The notes beneath the pieces were generated by a model that saw only the letters and a program-made list of their open reading frames with translations, was not told the DNA's origin and did not search any database. This document shows, piece by piece, positions 42,139-50,515 of a stretch of DNA of 64,000 bases. A program made the translations under genes and the position numbers. The DNA is from CAYMKL01 sp964390805 (GTDB lineage: Bacteria > Chloroflexota > Anaerolineae > VGOG01), in the NCBI GenBank assembly GCA_964390805.1, contig CAYMKL010000016.1, forward strand, positions 1-64,000, in the 5' to 3' direction. Within the stretch, counting starts at the first letter, position 1. Each line of letters starts with the position of its first letter.

Positions 42139-43680
42139 TCAAATCCCACCGCTCCCGCTAGAAAGAAGTACCTGGATCACCTGGACCAGCGCATCAGGCC
42201 CGCCCACGTTGCCTGGGAAGACCACGTAGGGCAAGCCGGGATACTTGCTCTCCGGCCCCAGCCGCCACACGGGTACGCCGGGCACAATCTGACCCAACAC
42301 CTGGGCCTTGCGTATTCCCAGCGCGTCCGTGGCCAAGTCGCTGGAAGTGATCCCCCCTTTGCCAATGAGGTAGGCTGGTCGGATAGATAGCCGTCGCAGC
42401 ACTTCGACCAACGCCTCTGATACCTGCTGCGCCACATTCAACTGCGACATGTCATCTGGGACAATCAACTCCCGGCTGGTATAGAGCATCACATCCTGCC
42501 CCTGCCGCAACCCCCTCTCGACCTGGTTCAGCACCTGCTCGATCTCCACGGCGCGGCGTGGCGCATCCAGCACGTGAGCGACGCGCAACTCCAAACCCAT
42601 CGCCCCCTTGAGCTTCAGCGCTTCATCCAACTGCTCTGTAGTGCGCTGCACGTAGGAGCCGATGACGGTCAGCCCCCCTGTCTCACTGTCCCGCCCTGTC
42701 GGGTAGAGTTCTGCGTGGGTCAACAGCCCCCGGTCGGGCACACCGCCACGGACCTTGACGAAAGAGGCTGCTGTGCGAAAGAGGAAGCGCTTGCCCTGGC
42801 TCTCCGCCTGCATCAGCCCCCAGACAAAGACCTCCAGGTCCCGGTAAGTAGCGGCATTGACGACCACTACGCCTCTGTCCTTTACCTCGGCCAGCAGGCT
42901 CGTGATCGCTTCGGGGCCGCCTTCTCGGATCTCCCGTAAACCAATACTCAATACTGAATCGGCCAGTACTAGCCCCCTGGTCTTCTCCTCCACCCACTCC
43001 CGCAGGTTGGAGTGGCAATAGCCGAAGGTGGGATCTCGGGCGAATTCGGTCTGGGCGGCTGGCGTCAGCCATTCCCCTTCCTGCACCCAGTGAACGTCGG
43101 CGATGGTGAAGCGACCGCCCTCGAGGAAAAAGGGGATGATGACCAGCCCATCGTAGCACATCCCCAATTCCGCTTCCAGCGTCTGGCGCAGAGCCAGCAC
43201 CTCGCCGGGATAGTGACCCCGCAAAGTCGAATCGCTGCGGCTCACCACAACGGGCTCCATGCCACGAGCACGGGCCACCGCCGCCAGGTTGTGGGCGATC
43301 TCCTGGTTCATGGCGCTGGCTTCCTCCAACGGATAGCGGCGCGAGTTCGTCAGCACGTAGAAGGTCGTCCCTTCGACAAGCCGTCGTGGTGAGCCTGTCG
43401 AACCATCAGGACACCGGTCTGCCTCATCCCAGGCTGCGGCCAGGGCCTCACGAGTCCATTCCGTCAGCACGGGCAGACTGTGCACTGTCTGAGCGCCGGT
43501 GGGGTCGTCGTCCAGCACGACGACCTTCCGCCCTGAAGCCAAGGTGGCTTCCCGGATACGCGCTCGCAGATCGGCTCCCGGCCACTCGTGCGGCAAGGTC
43601 GCCAGCAGTTCGTCTTTGCGGATCGGCTGTGGTTTCAGCAGCGGGGCGGGGACGCCCCTTGGTAGCAATTGAGGGGTCAT
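42139..43680 (-). CDS. Four-carbon acid sugar kinase family (DUF1537)
   Basis: 513 aa from ATG 43680, overlapping the SDR stop (TGATG). LDDDPTGAQTVHSLPVL, VSRSDSTLRGHYPGEV and the C-terminal YLIGKGGITSSDLATDALG and FPGNVGGPDAL are the DUF1537 hallmarks. Members phosphorylate threonate, erythronate or related C4 acids (DtnK, LtnK, OtnK). Two repeats add foreign peptides: GSTGSPRRLVEG at 43370 and LLPRGVPAP at 43642. With the SDR before it this suggests sugar-acid catabolism. Confidence 0.87.
   Translation of the reverse strand: MTPQLLPRGVPAPLLKPQPIRKDELLATLPHEWPGADLRARIREATLASGRKVVVLDDDPTGAQTVHSLPVLTEWTREALAAAWDEADRCPDGSTGSPRRLVEGTTFYVLTNSRRYPLEEASAMNQEIAHNLAAVARARGMEPVVVSRSDSTLRGHYPGEVLALRQTLEAELGMCYDGLVIIPFFLEGGRFTIADVHWVQEGEWLTPAAQTEFARDPTFGYCHSNLREWVEEKTRGLVLADSVLSIGLREIREGGPEAITSLLAEVKDRGVVVVNAATYRDLEVFVWGLMQAESQGKRFLFRTAASFVKVRGGVPDRGLLTHAELYPTGRDSETGGLTVIGSYVQRTTEQLDEALKLKGAMGLELRVAHVLDAPRRAVEIEQVLNQVERGLRQGQDVMLYTSRELIVPDDMSQLNVAQQVSEALVEVLRRLSIRPAYLIGKGGITSSDLATDALGIRKAQVLGQIVPGVPVWRLGPESKYPGLPYVVFPGNVGGPDALVQVIQVLLSSGSGGI
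43370..43402. repeat. Family C-like repeat in DUF1537 kinase gene
   Basis: CCCTTCGACAAGCCGTCGTG(GTGAGCCTGTCGAAC), with inverted TTCGACAAG / CTGTCGAA ends. It encodes DGSTGSPRRLVEG. Confidence 0.7.
43642..43665. repeat. GGGGCGTCCCC repeat near start of DUF1537 kinase gene (family E)
   Basis: CTACCAAGGGGCGTCCCCGCCCC on the minus strand. Copies are at 47331 and 57317. Encodes LPRGVPAP. Confidence 0.75.
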
Positions 43681-44456
43681 CAGATGTGGGCTGTCTGTCC
43701 TCCATCGGTGGGGAAGGCGACGCCGGTGATGTACGCGCTGTCGTCGGACGCCAGGAAGAGCACCGCACGGGCGATCTCTTCTGGGTCCGCCAGCCGCTTG
43801 ATGGGCAGGCTCTCGACAAACGCCTTCAGTTCTTGCGGCGTGCGACCGCTGCGGATCATGGGGGTGTCGGTTGGGCCGGGGCAAATGCAATTGACGCGGA
43901 TGTGGTCGTGCAGGTAGTCGCAGGCGGCGGACTTCGTCAGTCCGGTGATGGCGAATTTGCTGGTGGCGTAGGCGGCGATGTTGGGCGCTGAGTCATGCCA
44001 GCCGACGGACGAAGAGGACAGGATGATCGAGCCTCCGCCGCTACGTACACATGATGAAGCGGCTGCGGTCTGCATGTGCGGGATGACGGCTTTGCAGAGC
44101 AGGAAGGCGCTCTTCACGTTGACGGCCATCATCCGGTCCCACAGGGCTTCGTCTGTGTCGGCTACCTTCGCCCGCGCGTAGATGCCGACACTGGTGAAGA
44201 GGACGTGTATGCCGCCGTAGGTTTCCAGGGCGGTGTTCACCAAGCGTTGGACGTCCTCCCAACATGACAAATCGGCCTGTACGAAGGCAGCCTCACCTCC
44301 GTCAGCCCGAATGATGTCCACGGTTTGCTGGACGGCTTCCCCGTTGAGGTCGCCGACCACCACCCTGGCGCCCTCCTGGGCGAAGAGCAGGGCGGTTGCG
44401 CGACCAATGCCCATCCCTCCGCCAGCGACGATGGCCACTTTGCCTTTCAGTTTCAT
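43680..44456 (-). CDS. Short-chain dehydrogenase/reductase
   Basis: 258 aa, classical SDR length. VAIVAGGGMGIGRATAL (TGxxxGIG variant with AGGGMGIG), SIILSSSSVGW (catalytic Ser), YATSK (Tyr/Lys) and CICPGPTDTPM are present. It oxidises or reduces an alcohol/keto group with NAD(P), probably on a sugar acid or sugar given the kinase next to it. A stretch QTAAASSCVRSGGG in the middle is longer than usual. Confidence 0.88.
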   Translation of the reverse strand: MKLKGKVAIVAGGGMGIGRATALLFAQEGARVVVGDLNGEAVQQTVDIIRADGGEAAFVQADLSCWEDVQRLVNTALETYGGIHVLFTSVGIYARAKVADTDEALWDRMMAVNVKSAFLLCKAVIPHMQTAAASSCVRSGGGSIILSSSSVGWHDSAPNIAAYATSKFAITGLTKSAACDYLHDHIRVNCICPGPTDTPMIRSGRTPQELKAFVESLPIKRLADPEEIARAVLFLASDDSAYITGVAFPTDGGQTAHI

Positions 44457-44465
44457 TTTCGTTGC

Positions 44466-45248
44466 TCACTCCTCGCGACTCTGGTATTCGAAGACCTCCC
44501 CCGGCCGCAAGGCCAGAGGTTTCACCAGCGGCCCCTCATCGGAGTGCCGGCTCTCCAGGATGTTGAAGAACTTTCTGACGTCCTCCCGGCCTTCAGGATC
44601 GAGATAATGGCAAATGATGGCGTATTCGAGACCCATCCAGATGGCAGCCAGAGCACCTTCGTCACCGTTCATCTCGTTGCCGTAATGGTCTTGCAGCCCC
44701 AACAGCTCCAGGTATTCGCGCTCCACCTCGCAGGCGCAGAGCAGACCGATGTTGGGCCTGTAGAGCTCGCCGATGAGCTTCAGGTCGCTGAAGATGGCGC
44801 TGTCGCCGGAGTGATAGATGCGTACGCCAGGGTCAGCGTATAGGATGAACCCAAGAGGCTGGCCGCATAGATACTGACCATCCGGCGCCTGGCGGAACGA
44901 GGTGTGGCGACATTCGACGGCCCGTACGCGGATGCCTCGCGGATTGACCTGCCCACCCCAGGGGACTGTGCGCATCAACTGGGGGTCAGCGCCCTGCTGC
45001 TCCAGAAACACCTTCACCTCAGGGCCGCAGACCACCGGGCAGTTGAAGCGCTGTGAAATGGCGGCTGCCTCCCCAAGATGGTCGTAGGCCAAATGGGTAA
45101 CCAACACCAGGTCAACGCGCTCCAGATCGTTGGCTTTGACCGGGCTGACCGGGTTCTCATCCAGAAAGGGATCAATGAGAATCACCTGCCCCTTGGAGTT
45201 GGTGATTTCAAAGGCGGCGATTCCCAGGAAGCGAATGGTTGTTGTCAT
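44466..45248 (-). CDS. Metallo-beta-lactamase-fold hydrolase (UlaG-like)
   Basis: 260 aa. VLVTHLAYDHLGEA is a variant of the HxHxDH motif (the second position is Leu-Ala rather than His), RHTSF and YHSGDSAIFSD supply further ligands, and ICHYLDPEG ends the fold. UlaG relatives open lactones of sugar acids. The missing His in the first motif may reduce metal binding. Overlaps the M24 gene by 4 bases and is co-translated with it. Confidence 0.82.
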   Translation of the reverse strand: MTTTIRFLGIAAFEITNSKGQVILIDPFLDENPVSPVKANDLERVDLVLVTHLAYDHLGEAAAISQRFNCPVVCGPEVKVFLEQQGADPQLMRTVPWGGQVNPRGIRVRAVECRHTSFRQAPDGQYLCGQPLGFILYADPGVRIYHSGDSAIFSDLKLIGELYRPNIGLLCACEVEREYLELLGLQDHYGNEMNGDEGALAAIWMGLEYAIICHYLDPEGREDVRKFFNILESRHSDEGPLVKPLALRPGEVFEYQSREE

Positions 45249-46390
45249 TGGGATGTTCCTCCATCTTCTCTAAAAGCCGAAATGCTGTGGATCGGCTCTG
45301 GCCCATCGGCCCCGATCAGCACGGTGCCGCCGATGAACGCACCGCCGACCTCCGGGACGCGCACGGCCGGGTGAATGACCAGCACCATGCCCGGCTCGAT
45401 GGGTGTTTCGTCTTCCGCTTCGATGTTGGGTGGCTCCGGCAGGTCCAGGCCAATGCCGTGGCCGAAATCCTGTTCGATGTAGTCGCCATAGCCGGCTCGT
45501 TCCAGCACCAGCCGGGCGGCAGCCGCCACGTCGGCACAGGTGTTGCCCGGACGAGCGGCAGCGACGCCGGCCTCGTAGGCGCTGAAGGTGGCCTGATAGA
45601 TGGCCTGCTGATCTGGCGTTGGCCCATCAACGTAGAACACGCGAGCGACCTGTGTCCAGTAGCCGCTTTTCTGAGCAGCGAGCTCGAAGATCACGTTGTC
45701 GCCAGCCTCGATGGGCTTATCCTCAGGCGGGCCGATGAGCTCGGAGACGCCTTTGGAGGCGATGACGGCCAGGTGCTCTTCGGCGCCCAGTTTCCGGACG
45801 GCCGCCTCGGCTGCAGCGATCACCTCGAACTCGCTGCAACCGGGTGCCAGGGCCCGCCGGGCAGCCTCCGCTCCAGCATCAACCAACCTGGCCGATGCGC
45901 GAAGTAGTTCGAACTCCGCCGGGCTCTTCAGTTGCCGCGCCTTGCGGAAGAGGTGTCCCGCCCCAACCAGCGTGGCCCTGGGGAGCTCCCTTTCCAGTCG
46001 CATGTAGAGGCTGTGAGGCATCTCGTCCATAATATGGTCGCCGGTCACCAGGCCGAGGCGGCCGCTGGATAGCCTTCGCTGGCGGAGCGCAGCGGCGCTG
46101 TCAATGGCCAGGTTCAGCAGGTTGCCACTGGCAGTGACATCTTCGATCCAGCTCTCGCGGCGTGCTCTCTCCAGGTCAAAGGGAAAGCGGATGAGCAGCG
46201 CCGGTGATCCCTCACAAGGCAGGGCCACCATAGCCACGTTGGCGACGTAGTTGGGGTGATAGCCGGAGATATAGCGCACCTGGCCGCGCTTCCAACTGTA
46301 AATCAGAAGCGCGTCGAGCTTCTCGGCGGCCATGTCCGCCCGCAACTGCGCTGCACGCTGGCGATGTTCTTCTGGAAGAATGATGCTCAT
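45245..46390 (-). CDS. M24 (creatinase/aminopeptidase P-fold) protein with altered metal site
   Basis: 381 aa: N-terminal creatinase-like domain (LDALLIYSWKRGQVRYISGYHP), then the pita-bread domain. FGHGIGLDLPEPPNI keeps the two conserved histidine-type positions. Where dinuclear aminopeptidases have DxG...SDxTR there is FELAAQKSGYWTQVARV, and the later EPG glutamate region reads VLVIHPAV. Most metal ligands are therefore missing, as in creatinase and some lyases. A non-peptidase reaction such as amidine/amine hydrolysis or C-S cleavage is possible. It sits just before the MBL hydrolase. Confidence 0.83.
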   Translation of the reverse strand: MSIILPEEHRQRAAQLRADMAAEKLDALLIYSWKRGQVRYISGYHPNYVANVAMVALPCEGSPALLIRFPFDLERARRESWIEDVTASGNLLNLAIDSAAALRQRRLSSGRLGLVTGDHIMDEMPHSLYMRLERELPRATLVGAGHLFRKARQLKSPAEFELLRASARLVDAGAEAARRALAPGCSEFEVIAAAEAAVRKLGAEEHLAVIASKGVSELIGPPEDKPIEAGDNVIFELAAQKSGYWTQVARVFYVDGPTPDQQAIYQATFSAYEAGVAAARPGNTCADVAAAARLVLERAGYGDYIEQDFGHGIGLDLPEPPNIEAEDETPIEPGMVLVIHPAVRVPEVGGAFIGGTVLIGADGPEPIHSISAFREDGGTSQ

Positions 46391-46420
46391 AGTCTCTGAT
46401 CCTGAATTCGTATCCCGGCG

Positions 46421-47656
46421 CTACAGAAGGAGGTAGGGGTTCTCCAGCAGGGTTCTGACCCCGACCAGGAAGGGGGCAGCGGTAGCTCCGTCTAGCACGC
46501 GGTGATCCACCGAAAGGATCATGCGCACCATTGGCCGCAGGGCGATCTGGCCAGCTACCCCAACGGGCCGCTCGACGATGCGTCCTACGGCCAGGATACC
46601 GGCCTGTGGTGGGTTGATGATGGCGCGAAAGGCATCCATCCCGTACATGCCCAGATTGGACACGGTGAAGGTGCCGCCGCTGAGTTCGTCTGGTGTGAAT
46701 CTCAGCCCCTCGGCTTTCTCTCGCAGCAGTGTCAGGACCTCCTGGATCTGGCGCAAGCTCATCTCGTCCGCACGGCGAATGACTGGTGTCAGCAGCCCCT
46801 CCTCAACGGCCATGGCCACCGCCACGTTGACCTCCCGGTAGACCCGAAGCTGCCCGTCTATGAAAGCGGCGTTGACCTGGGGATGTTTCCGCAGGGCGCG
46901 GGCCACGATTTTGACCAGCAGTGTGGTGTAGGAAACCTCGGCTCCGGTTCCCTCAATGTACTGAGCCCGCCAGCGGCCGGCTTCGGTCATATCCACCTCG
47001 ACCTCCAGGTCGAAGTGGGGGGCTGTGCGGACGCTGGCCGACATGCGCTCGCCTGTGGTCTGGCGCAAGCGGGAGAGGGCGACGACGTCGTAAGGCACCT
47101 CCCCTGGCGGCGCAGCCGGGGCTGGGACTTCGACGAGTTGGTCCAGATGGGCCTGCACGTCAGCCTGGGTGATCCGACCGTGGGGACCGCGCCCCTCAAT
47201 CTGTCTCAGATCAACGCCGTGCTCCCGCGCCAGGCGCTTGGCCAGGGGTGAGGCCACGATCCTTCCGCCAGCCTGTGGTGAGGGGATTCCGGATGCCTCA
47301 GTGAGCGAAACAGCCCCAGCCCTGGAGGGCGGGGCGGGGACGCCCCTGGATAGCAATCTGGGTGGGGTGGGCGTTGTGGCGGGTTTGGGCAAGGGCCCTG
47401 CCAGAGACACATCCTCGCCTGGTGCGGCAATCCAGCCCATCACCGCACCCACCGGCACTTCATTGCCAGGCTCGAAGCGCAGGCCGCGCAGCACCCCCGC
47501 CGCCTCGGCCTCAACCTCAACCGTGGCCTTGTCTGTCTCAACGGCGAAGAGGGGCTCTCCCTTTTGAACCTCATCGCCCTCCCTCTTGTACCACTCGACC
47601 AGGAGCCCAGCCTGCATGTCGTGGGTCAGCTTGGGCATGAAAACTTCCAGGGCCAT
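46421..47656 (-). CDS. 2-oxoacid dehydrogenase E2 (dihydrolipoamide acyltransferase)
   Basis: 411 aa from ATG 47656, four bases after the E1beta stop. N-terminal lipoyl domain with the modified lysine in ETDKATVEVEA. Peripheral-subunit-binding domain at ASPLAKRLAREHGVDLRQIEGRGPHGRI. The C-terminal acyltransferase domain ends with SVDHRVLDGA (catalytic His and Asp). The linker between the first two carries LLSRGVPAP from a family E repeat. It transfers an acyl group to CoA in the core of the complex. No E3 gene lies nearby. Confidence 0.92.
   Translation of the reverse strand: MALEVFMPKLTHDMQAGLLVEWYKREGDEVQKGEPLFAVETDKATVEVEAEAAGVLRGLRFEPGNEVPVGAVMGWIAAPGEDVSLAGPLPKPATTPTPPRLLSRGVPAPPSRAGAVSLTEASGIPSPQAGGRIVASPLAKRLAREHGVDLRQIEGRGPHGRITQADVQAHLDQLVEVPAPAAPPGEVPYDVVALSRLRQTTGERMSASVRTAPHFDLEVEVDMTEAGRWRAQYIEGTGAEVSYTTLLVKIVARALRKHPQVNAAFIDGQLRVYREVNVAVAMAVEEGLLTPVIRRADEMSLRQIQEVLTLLREKAEGLRFTPDELSGGTFTVSNLGMYGMDAFRAIINPPQAGILAVGRIVERPVGVAGQIALRPMVRMILSVDHRVLDGATAAPFLVGVRTLLENPYLLL
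47331..47353. repeat. GGGGCGTCCCC repeat in E2 linker (family E)
   Basis: CTATCCAGGGGCGTCCCCGCC on the minus strand, in the same frame as in the DUF1537 gene, giving LLSRGVPAP. Confidence 0.72.
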
Positions 47657-47660
47657 GGAT

Positions 47661-48674
47661 TCACTCCCCAGCGTACATGACTTTTCGCACAGCCTGTGCA
47701 ATGTCGTCGGCGCGAGGCCAGACGCGGCTCTCCAGCGAGTTGGCGTAGGGGATGGGCACGTCCTCACCAGCCACCCGCACGACCGGCGCGTCCAGCCAGT
47801 CGAAGCAGTTCTCGTAGATGAGCATCCCCCACTCGGCCGCCACCCCCGCCGTCTTACATGCCTCTTGCACCACGACGGCGCGGTGGGTCTTGCGCACCGA
47901 GGCATAGAGGGCTTCCTCATCCAGGGGCTTGAGGGTGCGTGGGTCAATGATTTCGACCTCGATGCCCTCTTTGGCCAGCTTGTCGGCTGCCTCCAGTGCG
48001 AAGTGGACCATGTAGCCAGCAGCCACCACCGTCGCATCCCGTCCCGTTCGTTTGACGTCGGCCTGGCCCAGGGGGATGATGTATTCCCCGTCAGGCGCGG
48101 CTCGACTGAGCTCGCCGAAGTCCTGGCCGGTGAAACTGTACAACGCCTTGTGCTCAATGTAGACAACCGGATTGTCATCGCGGATGGCGGCCTTGAGCAA
48201 CCCTTTGGCGTCGTGGGGCGTGGAGGGGAAGACGACGACGAGGCCAGGCGTGTGGACGTACCATGCCTCCAGGCTCTGGGCATGATGGGCGGCGGCGCTT
48301 TTCCAGGATAGCCCGCCCTGGGGCAGACGGATCACCAGCGGCGCTTTGCACTGTCCGCCGAACATGTAGCGCACTTTGGCTGCCTGGTTGACGATCTGGT
48401 CGAAGGCCAGGGCAGCGAAGTCGGCGAACATGATCTCGACCACAGGCCGCATGCCCGTCAGCGCCGCCCCCAGACCCGCCCCGACAATGGTGTTCTCGGA
48501 GATGGGGGTGTTCCGCACCCGCTGAGGGCCGAATTCCTCGAACAGTCCTTTGGTGACGCCGAAGGCTCCGCCATGCAAACCTACGTCCTCCCCCATGATG
48601 AAGACTGTCGGATCGCGGGCCATCTCCTCACGTAGAGCCTGTCGGATGGCCTGCTGGTAGGTGAACTCAGGCAT
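47661..48674 (-). CDS. 2-oxoacid dehydrogenase E1 beta subunit
   Basis: 337 aa. FTYQQAIRQALREEMARDP, FIMGEDVGLHGGAFGVTKGL, PISENTIVGAGLGAA and the C-terminal DAPVVRVAGEDVPIPYANSLE are standard for acetoin/pyruvate/branched-chain E1beta. Between YSFTG and PDGEYIIPLG, where relatives read straight through, a family B repeat adds QDFGELSRA. With E1alpha it binds thiamine diphosphate and decarboxylates the 2-oxoacid or acetoin. Confidence 0.93.
   Translation of the reverse strand: MPEFTYQQAIRQALREEMARDPTVFIMGEDVGLHGGAFGVTKGLFEEFGPQRVRNTPISENTIVGAGLGAALTGMRPVVEIMFADFAALAFDQIVNQAAKVRYMFGGQCKAPLVIRLPQGGLSWKSAAAHHAQSLEAWYVHTPGLVVVFPSTPHDAKGLLKAAIRDDNPVVYIEHKALYSFTGQDFGELSRAAPDGEYIIPLGQADVKRTGRDATVVAAGYMVHFALEAADKLAKEGIEVEIIDPRTLKPLDEEALYASVRKTHRAVVVQEACKTAGVAAEWGMLIYENCFDWLDAPVVRVAGEDVPIPYANSLESRVWPRADDIAQAVRKVMYAGE
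48099..48122. repeat. Family B short repeat inside E1beta gene
   Basis: GGCTCGACTGAGCTCGCCGA(AGTC). It inserts DFGELSRA into a loop of a very conserved enzyme, showing insertion is tolerated in frame. Confidence 0.88.
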
Positions 48675-49641
48675 AGACGTACTCCCGGTATTCTTCCGGC
48701 GGCGGGTCGGGGCTCTTGTGGGCGAACTCGAGGGATGCCTCGACAGCCTGCGAAGCTTCGGTTTCCAGAGCCCGCAGCTCGTCCTCAGTCACCCCGTGTT
48801 CCTCGATAAGCACGGCCCCCAGCCGGACGATGGGGTCGCGGGAGCGTCGAGCCTCCTCCACCTCCTCCCGCGTGCGATACACCTGGGGTTCGCCGAAGTA
48901 GTGCCCCTCGAAGCGATAGGTCTGGCACTCGACGAAGCTGGGGCCGCCACCGGCCCGCGCTCGCTCGACGGCGGCTCGAGTTGCCTCATAGACGGCCAGC
49001 GCATCCTGGCCGTCTACCAATAGGCCGGGCATCCCGTAAGCTGCGGCCAGGGCCGTCCGATCCCGCACCGCAATGGTCTCGCTCACAGGGGTTGAGACGG
49101 CGTAGAGATTGTTCTCGCAGAGAAAGATCAGGGGCAGCTTCCATACGGCGGCCAGGTTGAGGGATTCGTGGAGCGTCCCCTGTCCCAGCGCGCCGTCGCC
49201 GAAGAAGGAGACCACGACCCGATCCAGCCCTTGCATTGCCGCCGACAGCGCGGCCCCCACCCCTATCGGGACTCCTGAGGCGACGATGGGGTAAGCACCC
49301 AGGCTGCCGCCCAAACCCTGGGCGTCGAAAGCGGCCACGTGCATGCTGCCTCCCCGCCCTCGGCAGTAACCCGTCTCCTTACCCATGATCTCGGCCATCA
49401 GCCTGCCCAGGTTGGCGCCCTTGGCGATGTGGTGGCCGTGCCCACGGTGGGTGCTGGTGATCCAGTCGTCGCGGCGCAGGGCAGTGCACACTCCAACAGC
49501 CACTCCCTCCTGGCCGATGGAAGGGTGGATGCCGCCCTTGAGGAGGCCCTTCTGGTAGAGCTTGCCAGCCGCCTCCTCGAAGCGTCGGATGGTCCACATG
49601 GTGCGGTACATCTGTTTCAGGGTATCAAGCGAGAGAGTCAT
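48667..49641 (-). CDS. 2-oxoacid dehydrogenase E1 alpha subunit
   Basis: 324 aa. RRFEEAAGKLYQKGLLKGGIHPSIGQE and STHRGHGHHIAKG are conserved substrate-site sequence. GDGALGQGTLHESLNLAAVW...CENN is the thiamine-diphosphate motif (GDG-x-NN). VSETIAVRDR matches the phosphorylation-loop region. The short length and GGSMHVA favour the acetoin dehydrogenase or bacterial pyruvate type over the branched-chain type. Overlaps E1beta by 8 bases. Confidence 0.92.
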   Translation of the reverse strand: MTLSLDTLKQMYRTMWTIRRFEEAAGKLYQKGLLKGGIHPSIGQEGVAVGVCTALRRDDWITSTHRGHGHHIAKGANLGRLMAEIMGKETGYCRGRGGSMHVAAFDAQGLGGSLGAYPIVASGVPIGVGAALSAAMQGLDRVVVSFFGDGALGQGTLHESLNLAAVWKLPLIFLCENNLYAVSTPVSETIAVRDRTALAAAYGMPGLLVDGQDALAVYEATRAAVERARAGGGPSFVECQTYRFEGHYFGEPQVYRTREEVEEARRSRDPIVRLGAVLIEEHGVTEDELRALETEASQAVEASLEFAHKSPDPPPEEYREYVYA

Positions 49642-49662
49642 TCTCTTCTCTGTCTTTCTCCT

Positions 49663-50514
49663 TCAGTCAAGCCCCAGCAACCTGGCCGGGGTTTCGCCAG
49701 CCATCAACTGGATGTCTTGCTCCGAAAAGCCTTCGGCCAGCAGCGCAGCGACGTAGGTGCGCATCCCCTCCACTGGTGGGGGAAGCGCAGCCATGCCGAA
49801 GTCCGTCGCCAACACCGTGGACTCCACGCCCACCTGCCGGATGTCAGAGACGATGCGGGCAAAAGGCACGTTCCCACCCACCGGCAGCGAGGACACGTAG
49901 CAGCGTTCGAAGGTTGCGCCCAGGTCGCGCAGCTCCCCTTGGATGCCGGCCGGCATGTCCACCCACGGTACCTCGGGATGAGTGACCACCATCTTGCGCA
50001 CGCCGGCTGCCCTGGCCGCCCGCACCAGTGCCACGATCTCCTGCACCGACACGTGACCCGTGGCCAGGACTGCATTATGCTGCTTGACGAGGTCAAATAC
50101 GTCGAACAGCACTGGCTGAAGTTCACCGTCCTCTGTCAACAAACGGATACCCGACGGTGGTCCGCCACGTTTCACGATGTGATTGTGCGCCGAAATGGTG
50201 GGCATCCAGATAATGCGGGCGCCCAAGTCCAGAGCCACCTCCACTGCAACCGGATTCAGCCCGCCCACGGCGTCGTTCAGGACCAGCCCACCGCGGACCT
50301 GTATCCCTGGCACCACTCTCTGGGCCAGAGTTGCCCGGTCGGCAGTGCAGGTGACGTGGGACTTGAGGACGATGGCCCTCATGCCGGCCTCGGCGGCCTG
50401 CCGTGCGGCATCAATGTCGTCCAGGGCACGGGGACGGACATCGGGCGCGGTGTGGATGTGCGTATCAATCAGCCCGCTTAGATCCACATCTCTGGAATCG
50501 AGAGACATCGTCAT
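49663..50514 (-). CDS. DUF6282 family (amidohydrolase-like) protein
   Basis: 283 aa. LSGLIDTHIHTAPDVRPRALDDID begins the fold, followed by AIVLKSHVTCTADRATLAQRVVPGI, GGLNPVAVEVALDLGARIIWMPT, ATGHVS and VVTHPEVPW, then TDFGMAALPP. These are all positions where metal ligands of TIM-barrel hydrolases sit. The substrate is unknown. Its neighbours are the Gfo/Idh/MocA oxidoreductase (stop and start separated by one base) and the 2-oxoacid dehydrogenase. Confidence 0.83.
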   Translation of the reverse strand: MTMSLDSRDVDLSGLIDTHIHTAPDVRPRALDDIDAARQAAEAGMRAIVLKSHVTCTADRATLAQRVVPGIQVRGGLVLNDAVGGLNPVAVEVALDLGARIIWMPTISAHNHIVKRGGPPSGIRLLTEDGELQPVLFDVFDLVKQHNAVLATGHVSVQEIVALVRAARAAGVRKMVVTHPEVPWVDMPAGIQGELRDLGATFERCYVSSLPVGGNVPFARIVSDIRQVGVESTVLATDFGMAALPPPVEGMRTYVAALLAEGFSEQDIQLMAGETPARLLGLD

Positions 50515-50515
50515 C

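Noticed and set aside
43681..43890. Upstream extension of the DUF1537 kinase frame
   Set aside because: Overlaps the SDR gene; the TGATG junction at 43680 gives a good coupled start.
47657..48283. Long upstream extension of the E2 frame
   Set aside because: It overlaps E1beta on the same strand. The lipoyl domain starts right at ATG 47656.
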